A DNA stretch of 64,000 nt from Myxococcaceae bacterium (GCA_016793095.1 JAEUJQ010000005.1:124001-188000); one strand, 5' to 3'; shown: positions 9,924 through 19,156, counted from the stretch's first letter. Program-made: numbers and translations. The notes: generated by a model not told the origin, from the letters alone.

Positions 9924-9939
9924 GGGCTACGAAGAGGGC

Positions 9940-11313
9940 GTGGCACGGCTGACCCTCGAGCTCGAGACCCTCCCCGACGGGGTGTCGGTGTCGTCGCTGC
10001 GCGAGGGCGAACGGTACACGCCGGCGGCGAGCGAGTTCTTCATCGGGCGCGAGCCCTCCTCCGAGCTGGCGGTGCACGTCGAGCCAGGCCACTGGGAGGC
10101 GTTCTGCCGCGCGGGCTGGGGCGGCCGCCGCAACTGCCGGATCACCATCGAAGGCGAGCGCTGGGTCGTCCACCACCTCGGCCACGGCGGGGTGATCCGC
10201 GTGAACGGGCAGCCGATGCCAACCCACGGCCGGCGGGAGCTCGTTCATGGCGATCAGCTCGAGCCGTCGCTGGGCTTCGTGTTCCGCGTCCTCGACGAGG
10301 CGGTGGCGACCCTGCGCGAACCGCCAGAGCTGCTCGACGCGATCGCCGAGGCGCCGCGTGATCTCGCGCGCTGGCACGTGCTGGCTGACTGGCTGATCGA
10401 GCACCAGGCGCCGCACGCGCTGATGGCGGCGTACGAGCTCAAGCTCGAGCACGGCACCAACGATCCCGACCTGCTCGGTGACTACGCGGCGATCCGCCGG
10501 CGGCGGCACGTGCTCGGCGATCTGCGCCACGATCACGTGACGTGGTGCTGCGGGTACGTCGTCTCGTGCAGCGTCTGGCTGGGGCCGCGCGATCAGCACG
10601 AGGTGGAGCGGCTGAGTCGGGCCTTCGGAGCCCCGCAGTTCGCGGCCTTGTCGCGCCTCACCCTGCAGTGCAGCGGCACCGAGTCGGCCGCGCGCCTCGA
10701 GGGCGTCTTGAGCGCGCTGCCGAGGACCGTGCGCACCGTGGGGCTCTCGTTCAACGCGCCGGCGCCGATCGCGTCACTGTTCGCGCTCAAGGCCCGGCCG
10801 CCCAGGGCGCACACGGTGCAGCTGCGCCTCGCCGAGCCGGTGGGGCCGCTCGCTCCGCTCGTGGACGTGCTGGTGGCCAGCGGGTGGGCGACCCTCGATC
10901 TCGAGGCGACGCGCCTCACCGAGCGGGCCGGAGAGCTGCAGACCCTCGCCGCGCGTCACCCTGACACCCGCTTCGTGCTGGGAGGCACCTCCCTGACCGG
11001 CCGCGCCGCCCTCGGGCTGCGGGCGCCGAACGTGGCCTGGACCACCGCCGACCACGACGCGCTCCTCGTCGATCTCGACGGTGGCGCTGTCTTCCCCCTG
11101 GCTCGCGCGCGTCAGGGCTTCACCTGGGGCCTGCCGCTGAGGCCGCTGGGCGCCGGGTGGAACGTGCCGGGCCACGACGGACTGCTGGCGTCGGGTGAGA
11201 CGGTGCGCGGCCTGGGGCGCCGGTTCGTCTTCCTCACCGGCCCGGCGCTCGACGAGCAGTACCGCGCCTGGCTCGAGGCCCATACCGCCGAGCTCGCGGG
11301 CGTCGATCGCTGA
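9940..11313 (+). CDS. FHA-like domain protein with TIGR02996-type repeat-companion domain
   Basis: A GTG start at 9940 is preceded by GAAGAGGG. The 457-residue product opens with an FHA-like beta domain (residues about 25-105: [25 protein letters not shown]), which normally binds phosphothreonine peptides. Next comes a TIGR02996-like segment ([20 protein letters not shown], about 128-147), a short domain typical of myxobacteria and planctomycetes. The C-terminal half has leucine-rich-repeat-like spacing ([29 protein letters not shown]). It lies 16 bases after parE, but a functional link to topoisomerase is doubtful. Confidence 0.75.
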   Translation: MARLTLELETLPDGVSVSSLREGERYTPAASEFFIGREPSSELAVHVEPGHWEAFCRAGWGGRRNCRITIEGERWVVHHLGHGGVIRVNGQPMPTHGRRELVHGDQLEPSLGFVFRVLDEAVATLREPPELLDAIAEAPRDLARWHVLADWLIEHQAPHALMAAYELKLEHGTNDPDLLGDYAAIRRRRHVLGDLRHDHVTWCCGYVVSCSVWLGPRDQHEVERLSRAFGAPQFAALSRLTLQCSGTESAARLEGVLSALPRTVRTVGLSFNAPAPIASLFALKARPPRAHTVQLRLAEPVGPLAPLVDVLVASGWATLDLEATRLTERAGELQTLAARHPDTRFVLGGTSLTGRAALGLRAPNVAWTTADHDALLVDLDGGAVFPLARARQGFTWGLPLRPLGAGWNVPGHDGLLASGETVRGLGRRFVFLTGPALDEQYRAWLEAHTAELAGVDR

Positions 11314-11369
11314 CGTCGAGCTCTCCGAGACTGGCGGGCTCGGCGTGCTGCGCTTGAGCATCTCGCGGC

Positions 11370-11797
11370 GGAACGGAATGGCATGGCGAACGCGCCGCCT
11401 TGGCCGCGGCTTCCTCGAGCTGGTGGACGCGAACGGGGATCGCGAACGCGCCCGCCTGGCCCCCGCAGCGCTCGAGGATCGCACAGTGGAGCCGGAGCGG
11501 TCATGGCGGCCGGCGTGGGCTGGAGCGGTCATGGGGAGGGCGCCAGCCTGGCCGCGGCTGCGCTCGCGGATCGCCCAGTGGCGCGGGAGCGGGCATGGCG
11601 AGGGCGACCGGCGTGGGCTGCGCTCGAGCCCTGGTGGAACGGGAACGGCGAGGGCGCCGCCCGTGGCCGCGGCTGCGCTCGCCGAGCGCCGGAGGAGCGG
11701 GAGGGCATGGAGCGGGGGAGCGCCCATGGCGTGGCTGCGGCTCCACTCGAGATCCCGGCTGGAGCGGAGACATGGCGCGTGCGCCGGCTTTCGGCCA
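11370..11797. repeat. Degenerate GC-rich tandem repeat block A
   Basis: The gene-free stretch between the FHA gene and yfcF holds about eight imperfect direct copies, roughly 35-67 bases long. They share blocks such as GGAGCGG, CATGGCGAGGGCGCC, TGGCCGCGGCTGCGCTCG and GGATCGCCCAGT. Copies differ by substitutions and by indels that are not multiples of three, so no reading frame runs through them with a stable repeat pattern, and several frames are open by composition alone. The block ends about 12 bases before the yfcF start. Nothing else is visible between 11314 and 11809. Confidence 0.7.
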
Positions 11798-11809
11798 TGA
11801 AGCCAGCGC

Positions 11810-12448
11810 ATGGATCCCCTCACGCTCTTCGTCGATTCCCACTGGATCTCTCCCTACGCGATGTCCGCCTTCGTCGCGCTCGAGGAGAAGGGTCTGCCGT
11901 ACACCGTGAAGGAGCTGTCGCTGCCGAAGAAAGAGCACCAGCTGCCGGGCTACGGCGCGCACACCGGTCGCCTGCCCGCCCTGCAGCACGGCGACTTCTG
12001 GCTCGCCGAGTCGCAGGCCATCGCCGAGTACCTGGCCGAGACCTTCCCCTTTCCGAAGCACCCGCGGCTCTTCCCCGAGGATCTGAAAGAGCGCGCCATC
12101 TGCCGCGAGGTGATGGCCTGGGTCCGCAGCGATCTGCTCCCCATTCGTGAGGAGCGCTCCACGTATACGGTCTGGTACGAGCGCACGACGAAGCCCCTGT
12201 CCGACGGCGCACAGAAGGCCGTCGGGCGGCTCCTGGCTGCCTGTGATCGACTGATCGCCGCCGGGCGAACGACGTTGTTCGACGCGTGGTGCCTCGCCGA
12301 CGTCGATCTCGCGATGATGCTCCAGCGGCTCAACGTGAACGGCGACCCGCTGCCGCCGAAGGTGAAGGCGTTCGCCGAGGCCAACTGGCAGCGCCCCTCG
12401 GTCCGCAAGTGGTGCGAGCGCCAGCGCCCGGCCTTCGTGCCCTATTGA
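11810..12448 (+). CDS. yfcF: Glutathione transferase, YfcF type
   Basis: A 212-residue cytosolic GST-fold protein. The N-terminal thioredoxin-like domain reads VDSHWISPYAMSAFVALEEK, with the glutathione-contacting block GRLPALQHGDFWLAESQAI. The C-terminal helical domain contains VRSDLLPIREERST, which closely matches E. coli YfcF, a GSH-dependent transferase/peroxidase implicated in oxidative stress. Length agrees with the family. It directly follows repeat block A and is convergent with the DUF1552 gene; no operon partner is apparent. Confidence 0.88.
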   Translation: MDPLTLFVDSHWISPYAMSAFVALEEKGLPYTVKELSLPKKEHQLPGYGAHTGRLPALQHGDFWLAESQAIAEYLAETFPFPKHPRLFPEDLKERAICREVMAWVRSDLLPIREERSTYTVWYERTTKPLSDGAQKAVGRLLAACDRLIAAGRTTLFDAWCLADVDLAMMLQRLNVNGDPLPPKVKAFAEANWQRPSVRKWCERQRPAFVPY

Positions 12449-12451
12449 GCG

Positions 12452-13759
12452 TCAGAGCCCGCGCAGGGCCCCGGTGCAGAACGCCGGATCGCCCCACGTG
12501 GTGTGCTGGCCGCCGAACGCCCTGAGGATCGAGACGAGCAGGTTGTTGTGCTGTTGCTGCCCGAACCGCACGAGGCGGCCCATCTGCCAGCCCCCGGCGC
12601 CGCCTGCGAGCAGGTGCGGCATGTCGTCGTGCGAGTGCACGTTGCCGCGCGACACGTCGCTCCCCTGGAACACCAGCGTGTGGTCGAGCAGCGTGGTGCC
12701 GTTCGGCTGAGGGACGTTCTTGAGCGACTCGAGGATGTACGCGAACTGCTGCATCTGCCAGCGGTCGCGATCGATCAGCTTCACCCGGTTCGGGTCCGTG
12801 TCCCCGTAGTGCGTGATGTTGTGGATCGACGAGTTGATCCCCAGGAAGGACATGCCCCGGTGGTTCTTCGCGTCGCTCCACATGATCGTCACCACGCGGG
12901 TGAGATCGCACTGGAAAGCGAGGGTGACGAGGTCGAGCTGCAGCTTCGCGACCTCGGGCATCTTCGCCTCGATCAGCGGGTCGAGCTCCCCAGGCGGCAT
13001 CGGGGCGGGGCACGAGCCCGGCGGCAGCGCCGTCACCCGCAGCTCGAGCGCCCGCACCTTCGTGAAGTGCGCGTCGAGCCGCTGCTGATCGACCGTGCCC
13101 ATGCGTCGCTTCACCACCGCGAGCTGATCGAGCACCGCGTCGAGCACCGACTTCCGGCGCTTCTGCGTCTCGTCCAGCATGGGCTGGTTCGCGTTCGCGA
13201 AGAGGTTGCGGAAGGTGATGCGCGGGTCGTTCTGCGGCAGCAACGGCTGGGCGTCGCCGCCGTAGCTCAGCACCCCCGACACGTCGCGCTCGTGGCAGTT
13301 GACGCCGAGCTGCAGGCTACCCACGGCCGTGCCCTGGCCGATCATCAGCGCGAGCTCCTGATCGATCGACTTGCCCTTCGCCCACCCCGCCGAGCTGCCG
13401 TCGTTGCCGATGAAGGTGCCGCTGTTCAGCTTCGCGCCGGTGAGCAGGGCGCCGAGGCCGCGCTGGTGCATCTCGCCGGTGCCCTGAATCGCGACGTTCA
13501 TGTCGAGCCCCTGCACGAAGAGGCAGCGATCCCGGTAGGGGGCGAGCGGCTGGTGAATCTGCTTGAGCGTGAAGGTCGTCTCGTTCGCGCCGGCGGTGGG
13601 GAACCACTCGGGCGTGAAGACGCCGTTGGGCACGTAGCTCGCGATGAAGCGCTTCGGTGGCGGGCCGTCGGCGCGCGCATCGAAGGCCGACAGCAGGGGC
13701 AGGGTGACCGTGACGCCGCCCGCGCCCTTCAGCACCATGCGTCGGGAGAGCCGTCTCAT
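12452..13759 (-). CDS. DUF1552 family exported protein
   Basis: A 435-residue protein with a twin-arginine-like leader (RRLSRRMVLKGAGGVTVTLP). The body matches DUF1552 proteins, sulfatase-like but uncharacterised, common in planctomycetes, Verrucomicrobia and myxobacteria. Conserved-looking stretches are ASYVPNGVFTPEWFP, LTGAKLN and TRVVTIMWSDAKNHRG. It overlaps the upstream DUF1592-family gene by four bases (ATGA). The two families almost always occur as neighbours, with the DUF1592 partner carrying a cytochrome-like motif. A substrate cannot be inferred. Confidence 0.88.
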   Translation of the reverse strand: MRRLSRRMVLKGAGGVTVTLPLLSAFDARADGPPPKRFIASYVPNGVFTPEWFPTAGANETTFTLKQIHQPLAPYRDRCLFVQGLDMNVAIQGTGEMHQRGLGALLTGAKLNSGTFIGNDGSSAGWAKGKSIDQELALMIGQGTAVGSLQLGVNCHERDVSGVLSYGGDAQPLLPQNDPRITFRNLFANANQPMLDETQKRRKSVLDAVLDQLAVVKRRMGTVDQQRLDAHFTKVRALELRVTALPPGSCPAPMPPGELDPLIEAKMPEVAKLQLDLVTLAFQCDLTRVVTIMWSDAKNHRGMSFLGINSSIHNITHYGDTDPNRVKLIDRDRWQMQQFAYILESLKNVPQPNGTTLLDHTLVFQGSDVSRGNVHSHDDMPHLLAGGAGGWQMGRLVRFGQQQHNNLLVSILRAFGGQHTTWGDPAFCTGALRGL

Positions 13760-15393
13760 CGCGCCACCCCCGCCGGTCGCGTCCGGAACGTGTCACTCAT
13801 CACGATGCCCACCAGCAGATCGTCGAACCGGCCCTGCGACGCCATGAACCTGTCCTGCACCTGCGTGAGGCTGCACTCGTCACCGGCGCCGAGGCCGCGG
13901 CCCATCGCGAAGCGCAGCCACTCCGAGGCGACGCAGTCGTGCACCTGCCGCGAGTCCGCCAGCTTGCGCGACAGCTCGATGACGCCGTTGAACGGCCCCG
14001 AGACCTTCTCGTCCTTCGCGGCGAAGACCGTACCCGTCGCGTCCACGGGCTTGCCGTTCTCGCTCGTGCGGTACGCGCCGACCGCGTCGTAGTTCTCGAA
14101 GCCGAAGCCAACGGGATCGATGAGGCGGTGGCAGCCCGCGCAGTTCGGATCGACCGAGTGCTGCACGAAGCGCTCGCGCGTCGTCGAGCCGGTGTTGGGC
14201 GCGGGAGCGACGGGGTTGAAGCCGGGCGGCGGCGGCGGGGGCGGCTGACACAACACCTTCTCGAGCACGAAGATGCCCCGGCGAATGGGGGACGACTGAT
14301 CGGGCGCGGCGAGGCGGGCGAGCAGGCCGGGCTGGGTGAGCAGGCCGAGGCGCTGCGTCGGCGGCATCGCGACCGAGGTGAAGCTGCCGTCGAGGCCGCT
14401 GCGGTTCGCGTAGCTCTCCATCAGGTTGTTCACGTAGATCCGGTCGCTGGTGAGCAGCGCCTTCAAGGTGCCCTCGCGCTGCAGCACGTCCCGGAGGAAG
14501 AGGTCGAGGGACTGCTGCCAGGCCGCCGCGAGCTGCGGCGAGAAGTTCGGGTAGATCGCAGGATCCTTGCTGAGCCGGGGAATGTCCTCGGTGCGCAGCC
14601 AGAGCGAGAGGAAGCGCATGCGGCCCCGGTCGGCCCGGGCGTCCATCAGCATGCGGCGGGTGTGCTGCTCGAGGACGGCTGGATCGGCGAGCTGCCCCGC
14701 CTCGGCGGCGTCGAGCAGCGCGTCATCGGGGGTCGAGGCCCACAGGAGGTAGGACAGCCGCGTGGCGAGCTCGGGCCCGAGCAGCGGCGTGCGCATGTCC
14801 CACTTCGACGGCGGCACGGTGCCCTCTTCGAAGCGGTAGAGGAACTGCGGTGACTGCAACATCACCTGCAGCGTCCACTCGACGGCGGTCTCGAACGGGG
14901 TGTTCGGCACCGCGAGGACCTTGTCGAAGTACACCTTGAAGGCGGCCTTCTCTTCCACGGTGAGCGCCCGGCGGAACAGCCGGCGGCCGGTGGTGGCGAT
15001 GAACGTGTCGGCGCACGCCGAGGTCTGGGCAGCGCACGGCAGCACCCGGCTCCGCTGCGTGGACATCGCGCGCGCCGAGATCGCCTCGGCGGCCTCGAGG
15101 TAGCGCGTCACGCTCTCGTCGGTCACCTGCAGGGACTGGGCGTCGTTGTCGAAGCCGTGGACGATCGGCTCCCGCGGGAAGTCCTTCGACGGGTTCGAGC
15201 TGTCGCCGAAGAGGTCGGCGATGGTGTGATCGTACTCGGCGCGGGTGAGCAGGCGCATCGGCACCCGGGTCGCCTGGCCGTCGCACTCGCCCATCGGCGG
15301 TGGGATCTCGTCAGGGGGCGGAGGGTCGCTCTTCGGACAGCCGCTCAGCGCCGTCACCGACAGGACCGCCCACATCGTTCGCATGAGGCGCAT
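13756..15393 (-). CDS. DUF1592/DUF1588-family lipoprotein with CxxCH motif
   Basis: A 545-residue protein. The leader ends in a lipobox (TALSGC, Cys at about 19), so it is probably lipid-anchored. The order fits the DUF1587-1595-1592-1588-1585 series: TRAEYDHTIADLFG near 50, FRRALTVEEKAAF near 140, QSPQFLYRFEEG near 180, then LTQPGLLARLAAPDQSSPIRRG. Around residue 440, CAGCHRLIDPVGFGFENYDA contains a CxxCH that could bind one c-type heme. It is the first gene of a coupled pair with the DUF1552 gene. The reaction is unknown; a redox role is an inference from the heme motif. Confidence 0.87.
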   Translation of the reverse strand: MRLMRTMWAVLSVTALSGCPKSDPPPPDEIPPPMGECDGQATRVPMRLLTRAEYDHTIADLFGDSSNPSKDFPREPIVHGFDNDAQSLQVTDESVTRYLEAAEAISARAMSTQRSRVLPCAAQTSACADTFIATTGRRLFRRALTVEEKAAFKVYFDKVLAVPNTPFETAVEWTLQVMLQSPQFLYRFEEGTVPPSKWDMRTPLLGPELATRLSYLLWASTPDDALLDAAEAGQLADPAVLEQHTRRMLMDARADRGRMRFLSLWLRTEDIPRLSKDPAIYPNFSPQLAAAWQQSLDLFLRDVLQREGTLKALLTSDRIYVNNLMESYANRSGLDGSFTSVAMPPTQRLGLLTQPGLLARLAAPDQSSPIRRGIFVLEKVLCQPPPPPPPGFNPVAPAPNTGSTTRERFVQHSVDPNCAGCHRLIDPVGFGFENYDAVGAYRTSENGKPVDATGTVFAAKDEKVSGPFNGVIELSRKLADSRQVHDCVASEWLRFAMGRGLGAGDECSLTQVQDRFMASQGRFDDLLVGIVMSDTFRTRPAGVAR

Positions 15394-15573
15394 CGTTCAC
15401 CGGCGTGAAAGGTACGAGGCCGGCCCGGCCACCCGTCACGCCAGCTGGACTGTGGTCAAAGAGTCATCGACACACAAGTCCCCGTTGCGCCACGGAGTTG
15501 AGGTGGTCAGGTCAGCGCAGCGCGGGCTTGCGCGTCACCCGCAGGTGGGCGAGAAGACCCGCTCGTTCATTCA

Positions 15574-15647
15574 CGGGGTGTAGCGCAGTCTGGTAGCGCG
15601 TCTGCCTTGGGCGCAGAAGGTCGTCGGTTCGAATCCGGCCACCCCGA
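15574..15647 (+). tRNA. tRNA-Pro (anticodon TGG)
   Basis: A 74-base cloverleaf. The acceptor strands CGGGGTG and CACCCCG pair fully, with discriminator A. The anticodon arm TCTGC-CTTGGGC-GCAGA gives anticodon TGG, and the T arm contains GGTTCGAATCC. No CCA is encoded. A tRNA-Arg gene follows 14 bases downstream on the same strand. Confidence 0.95.
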
Positions 15648-15661
15648 CAGTGGAGCAGTGG

Positions 15662-15735
15662 GCGCCCGTAGCTCAGCTGGATAGAGCATCGGCCTTCTAA
15701 GCCGAGGGTCGTGGGTTCGAGTCCCGCCGGGCGTA
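15662..15735 (+). tRNA. tRNA-Arg (anticodon TCT)
   Basis: A 74-base cloverleaf. The acceptor stem GCGCCCG/CGGGCGT has one terminal G-U pair; discriminator A. The anticodon arm TCGGC-CTTCTAA-GCCGA gives anticodon TCT, and the T arm contains GGTTCGAGTCC. CCA is not encoded. Probably cotranscribed with tRNA-Pro. Confidence 0.95.
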
Positions 15736-15771
15736 CAATGCAGGAGTGCAGTGAACCCAGGGGGGTCGTTC

Positions 15772-16164
15772 ATGACGCCGTCAGAAGGGCGAGGTCCTCG
15801 CCGCCGGGTGCTCGTCGTCGATGACGAGGCGCTGCTTCGTCGCTCCACCTGTCGCCTCCTGGAGGCGCTGGGCCATGAGGCGGTGAGCGCCGCCGATGGG
15901 GCCGAGGCCGAGGCGCGGCTGCGAGAGATGCCCGAGCTCGACGTGGTGGTGCTCGATCTGCTGATGCCGGGCTGGCCCGTCGAGCAGACCTTCGCGGCGT
16001 TGCGCACCCTGCGGCCTGCCATGCCCATCGTCCTCTGCTCGGGCGTGGGGGCTGGAGAGCACGCTGCACGCCTCCTCGAGCAGCCCTTCGTCACCCAGCT
16101 CCAGAAGCCCTTCACCATCGACGAGCTCGGGCAGGTGATCGGCGCGATGCTGTCGCGCGCCTGA
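15772..16164 (+). CDS. Single-domain response regulator (CheY-like receiver)
   Basis: A 130-residue stand-alone receiver domain. The acidic pocket VLVVDDEALL, the phosphoacceptor in VVVLDLLMPG (Asp at about 62), the switch Ser in IVLCSGVGAG and the Lys in LQKPFTIDEL are all present. The start at ATG 15772 is chosen because AGGGGGG lies 7-13 bases upstream; a GTG at 15751 is possible but immediately follows the tRNA. There is no output domain, so it must act through partner proteins. No histidine kinase gene lies nearby. Confidence 0.85.
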   Translation: MTPSEGRGPRRRVLVVDDEALLRRSTCRLLEALGHEAVSAADGAEAEARLREMPELDVVVLDLLMPGWPVEQTFAALRTLRPAMPIVLCSGVGAGEHAARLLEQPFVTQLQKPFTIDELGQVIGAMLSRA

Positions 16165-16195
16165 GCCGTCGAGCCGTCGAGCCGTCGCCGTCACG

Positions 16196-16570
16196 TCACG
16201 GATCGAGCTCGAGCCAGCGTCTGCCGCACCCGTCGCATCGCAACCGTGCGCCGCCGTCGAACACCAGCTCCGTGCGTCGCGAGCTCACCTGTCCGGGCGC
16301 CGTTGGACACGTGGAACAGCCGGAGCCCCTCGCCTGCACCTCCAGGGCGTGCTCGAACGGCGGCAGGCGCAGCGTCTCCATCCACTCGATGACGTGCTGC
16401 TCGCTCCAGCGCACGTCGAGCAGGCGGTCGCGCCGTCGCTCGAGCAGCCCGCGATGCAGGGCGAGCCAGAAGATCGCCAGGCTGCGCCGCTGGGGCTCCA
16501 TGCCGCGCGCCCGGAACGCTGCCCCGAGGCGGGCGACGAGCTGCTCGAGCTGTTCGCGGGTGAGCGCCAC
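16196..16570 (-). CDS. Small uncharacterised protein with paired CxxC motifs
   Basis: A 124-residue frame starting at GTG 16570 (VALTREQLEQLVARL). The N-terminal part is helical and the C-terminal part carries CSTC and CDGC about 35 residues apart, which could form a zinc ribbon-like site. A TATACAT box just upstream could act as -10, and the divergent secreted-protein gene starts 40 bases away, so the intergenic DNA may hold two promoters. The same frame stays open far upstream, but that part lies opposite the neighbouring gene and is rejected. No family is recognised. Confidence 0.55.
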   Translation of the reverse strand: MALTREQLEQLVARLGAAFRARGMEPQRRSLAIFWLALHRGLLERRRDRLLDVRWSEQHVIEWMETLRLPPFEHALEVQARGSGCSTCPTAPGQVSSRRTELVFDGGARLRCDGCGRRWLELDP

Positions 16571-16609
16571 TGAACGAATGTATAGCCCGAAGTCGGCGAT
16601 GATGCGTGC

Positions 16610-17383
16610 ATGCGACCTCTCGTCCTTGCGGTGTTCGTCGCTCCGCTGTGCTTCGCCGGACCTCCGATGACTCAACAACAAGCCGAGCTGGAGGCGCGTG
16701 CGCGCTGGTTCGAGTTCGAACTCGAGGAAGTGAAGACGGACTTCAAGGGCGACTGGGTGGCCTTCGTGAAGGCGAAGGAGGCGCGGGAGCGGCAGCTCGA
16801 CGCAGAAGGTCTCAAGGCGGCCGTTCGCGATGGGCCCGCCCCGACCGCGAAAGACGTCAGGGCGCTGCGCGCGCTCCGGGCGGAGTACGAGCTGGTCGCC
16901 ACGAAGCGGGAGGACGAGCTCCGTGCGCTCGCGAAGCTCGCCATCGCGGCCATGCAGAAGGGCGACCTCGAGCCGCTGGTGGGGGACTGCACGATGTACG
17001 ACGCCACCGCGAAGGACCGCGCCGAGCTCACCCGGAAGTTCTTCGCCGAGCAGAAGCTCGCCTGGCAGAAGGCAGCGACGCTGGCGAAGGTGGACGCGCC
17101 GGACTTCGCGCGCGACTTCGAGTTCGAGGGTCCCAGCCCTGAGACGGGCATGACCGCGCAGGTGCGCATCTCGTTCGGTCCGAAAGCCCAGCGGCCGGCG
17201 GGAGAGCGGGGTCGCGACCTCTTCCCCGAGCGGCACCAGCTCGAGCTGTGGTGGTCGGGCGAGGTGATGCCCGACGCGAACGGGCGCTTGAACGGCGCGC
17301 CCACGACGCCTCGCCCGAAGAGCCGTTGGAGGTTCTACCAGCTCGTGCTGCCGTACTCGCTCCGGCCCATGCATCGCCTCTGA
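16610..17383 (+). CDS. Secreted protein of unknown function
   Basis: A 257-residue protein with a short signal peptide (MRPLVLAVFVAPLCFA). The first 120 residues are strongly helical and charged (EARARWFEFELEEVKTDFKG), suggesting a coiled coil. A more beta-like C-terminal part (TAQVRISFGPKA, RHQLELWWSGEV) follows. No known domain is recognised. It is transcribed divergently from the small CxxC protein and appears monocistronic. Confidence 0.65.
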   Translation: MRPLVLAVFVAPLCFAGPPMTQQQAELEARARWFEFELEEVKTDFKGDWVAFVKAKEARERQLDAEGLKAAVRDGPAPTAKDVRALRALRAEYELVATKREDELRALAKLAIAAMQKGDLEPLVGDCTMYDATAKDRAELTRKFFAEQKLAWQKAATLAKVDAPDFARDFEFEGPSPETGMTAQVRISFGPKAQRPAGERGRDLFPERHQLELWWSGEVMPDANGRLNGAPTTPRPKSRWRFYQLVLPYSLRPMHRL

Positions 17384-17488
17384 GCTGCCCGGTCTCGAGA
17401 CGGGCTTCGCGAGCCCCACTGTCACTCCCGCGTGACGCCGTTGACTCGTGAATCGATTTTCGTTGCGTCCTCGCCGACAGTGCGCGCC

Positions 17489-18943
17489 ATGACGCTCACC
17501 CGCCTGTGGCTCCCCTCGATGCTGCTCCTCTCTGCGTGTGGTCCCGACTCGACGTGGACCTTCGAGGACACCTCACCAGGGGACGAGCAGGTGGTGGAGG
17601 CCGAGGTCACCGGCTTCGCGGGCGATCCGGCGAACAACGCGCTCTACAGCGTGGACGTCTCGATGTGGGAAGGGCCGATCGCGCAGCACTCGATGGACTG
17701 CCTGTGGACCTCGAACGTGCGCCACGTCGTCGCGGGCACGCAGGTCGAGGAGATCACCCGGCAGCAACTGTCGATGGCGCTGGCGCGGGGCATGTCGATC
17801 GACGCGTACGTCTACCTCTACTGGGATCGCGACATGGCGACGCAGGTGCGCACGGCCTTCGAGCGGGTGCGTGGCTTCCCCATCGGGCGTCTGTGGCTCG
17901 ACGTGGAGGAGAAGCCCGAGGGCCGGAGCGCGCAGACCTTGATCGAGCTGACCCAGCAGTCGGTCGATGCCTGTCGGGCGCTGGCGCCCGCCGGCGTGCA
18001 GTGCGGGATCTACACAGGCCCCGGCTACTGGAAGTCGTACCTCGCGAACACCACGCGCTTCGCCGACGTGCCGCTCTGGTACGCCCAGTACAACGACGTC
18101 ACCTCGCTCTCGGCCTGGTCAAAGGAGCGCTTCGGCGGGTGGGCCGCTCCCGCGGCGAAGCAGTGGGCCGAGCGGGTGCTCTGCGGCATCGGGCTCGACC
18201 GCAACACGATGCAGGTCGTCTCGTCACCGACGACGATCGTGGATCGCACCCCGGCGCCGCGTCCCACCACGGTGCCTCCTGCGCCGACAGGCCTGGCGCC
18301 GGGCGGCACCACCGGGCTCGAGTACGTGCTGATGATGGCCGCCACCATTCCCTGGGCGACCCGCTGGCAGTTCGCCGTCGAGTCGTGGAATGGGGCCGCA
18401 TGGAGCCGCTACGCCACCTGGGACGGCTCCGTGCCCTCGCGCAAGTTCTTCCCGTACTGGAAGCAGCGCATCTACCGGTTCCGTGCGCGCGCCCAGAACG
18501 CCTACGGCTGGGGGGCGTTCAGCGAGTGGCAGACGCTCGAGGTCGGGCAGTGGAGTGGAACGCGTCCCGTCGACGCGCCGCCATCGCCGGTGACGCCGCC
18601 GGTGACGCCGCCCGTCACGCCGCCCGTCACCCCGCCCGTCACCCCGCCCGTCACGCCGCCGGTGTCGGGGGCCCCGTCGGGTCTTTCGCCTGATCAAGGC
18701 GCGAGCTTCACGACGCCCAGCGTGACGCTCTCCTGCGCCCCCGTGAGCTCGGCGAGCGCGTACGAGTTCACGCTCGAGTTCCTCTCGGGTGGAGCGTGGA
18801 AGCCCTACACGACGTACACGCGGAGCAGCCCCAGCGTGACCTTCTACCCCCAGGTGAAGACGAGCTTCCGCTTCTCGGTGCGCGCGCAGGTGAGCGGCAC
18901 GTTCACGCCTTCTTCCAGCTTCGCGACCTTCGTCGCGCGGTGA
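17489..18943 (+). CDS. GH25-like (lysozyme-type) lipoprotein with VTPP-repeat linker
   Basis: The start at ATG 17489 gives a lipoprotein leader (MLLLSAC, lipid Cys 17). Residues about 50-260 fit the glycoside hydrolase 25 barrel: YSVDVSMWEG (Asp at about 56), YVYLYWDRD, LWLDVEEKP (Asp138 and Glu140), CGIYTGPGYWKSYL, LWYAQYND. GH25 enzymes cleave peptidoglycan between MurNAc and GlcNAc. Two fibronectin-like segments follow (about 270-365 and 405-484), joined by a linker of six tandem PPVT units. Cell-wall turnover or attack on other bacteria would fit; this is an inference. Confidence 0.75.
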   Translation: MTLTRLWLPSMLLLSACGPDSTWTFEDTSPGDEQVVEAEVTGFAGDPANNALYSVDVSMWEGPIAQHSMDCLWTSNVRHVVAGTQVEEITRQQLSMALARGMSIDAYVYLYWDRDMATQVRTAFERVRGFPIGRLWLDVEEKPEGRSAQTLIELTQQSVDACRALAPAGVQCGIYTGPGYWKSYLANTTRFADVPLWYAQYNDVTSLSAWSKERFGGWAAPAAKQWAERVLCGIGLDRNTMQVVSSPTTIVDRTPAPRPTTVPPAPTGLAPGGTTGLEYVLMMAATIPWATRWQFAVESWNGAAWSRYATWDGSVPSRKFFPYWKQRIYRFRARAQNAYGWGAFSEWQTLEVGQWSGTRPVDAPPSPVTPPVTPPVTPPVTPPVTPPVTPPVSGAPSGLSPDQGASFTTPSVTLSCAPVSSASAYEFTLEFLSGGAWKPYTTYTRSSPSVTFYPQVKTSFRFSVRAQVSGTFTPSSSFATFVAR

Positions 18944-18949
18944 GCGGCC

Positions 18950-19156
18950 TCACTTCTGCTTCTTGCAGTCGGTGGCGCACTCGCGCTCGAGCGAGGCCTT
19001 CATCGCCAGGCAGGACTGCCGCTCTTCCGCGTCGGCGTGCTTGCGGCACTCGGCGTCCAGCGCCTTGATCATCTCGGCGCACTGGCGAAGGCACTGCGCG
19101 TCGGCCTGGACGGTGGCGCCGGCAAGCAGACAGAAGAGCAAGGCAGAACGCATCAT
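18950..19156 (-). CDS. Small secreted cysteine-rich protein
   Basis: A 68-residue product with a signal peptide (MMRSALLFCLLAGATVQADA). Mature residues are charged, with five cysteines spaced CLRQC, EC, SC, EC, DC and a basic end CKKQK. The frame extends upstream, but only the last part has a secretion signal and codon bias, so the start is set at the double Met at 19156/19153. It is convergent with the GH25-like gene, six bases apart. Family unknown. Confidence 0.6.
   Translation of the reverse strand: MMRSALLFCLLAGATVQADAQCLRQCAEMIKALDAECRKHADAEERQSCLAMKASLERECATDCKKQK

Noticed and set aside
13756..15393. Cytochrome c assignment for the DUF1592-family protein
   Set aside because: Only one CxxCH is present and the rest fits the DUF1592 series; a heme role stays a possibility rather than a call.
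15567..16118. Minus-strand frame with GGTRTHDPRLRRPM and PDSNRRPSAPKAD
   Set aside because: Antisense translation of tRNA-Arg and tRNA-Pro plus the shadow of the response regulator.
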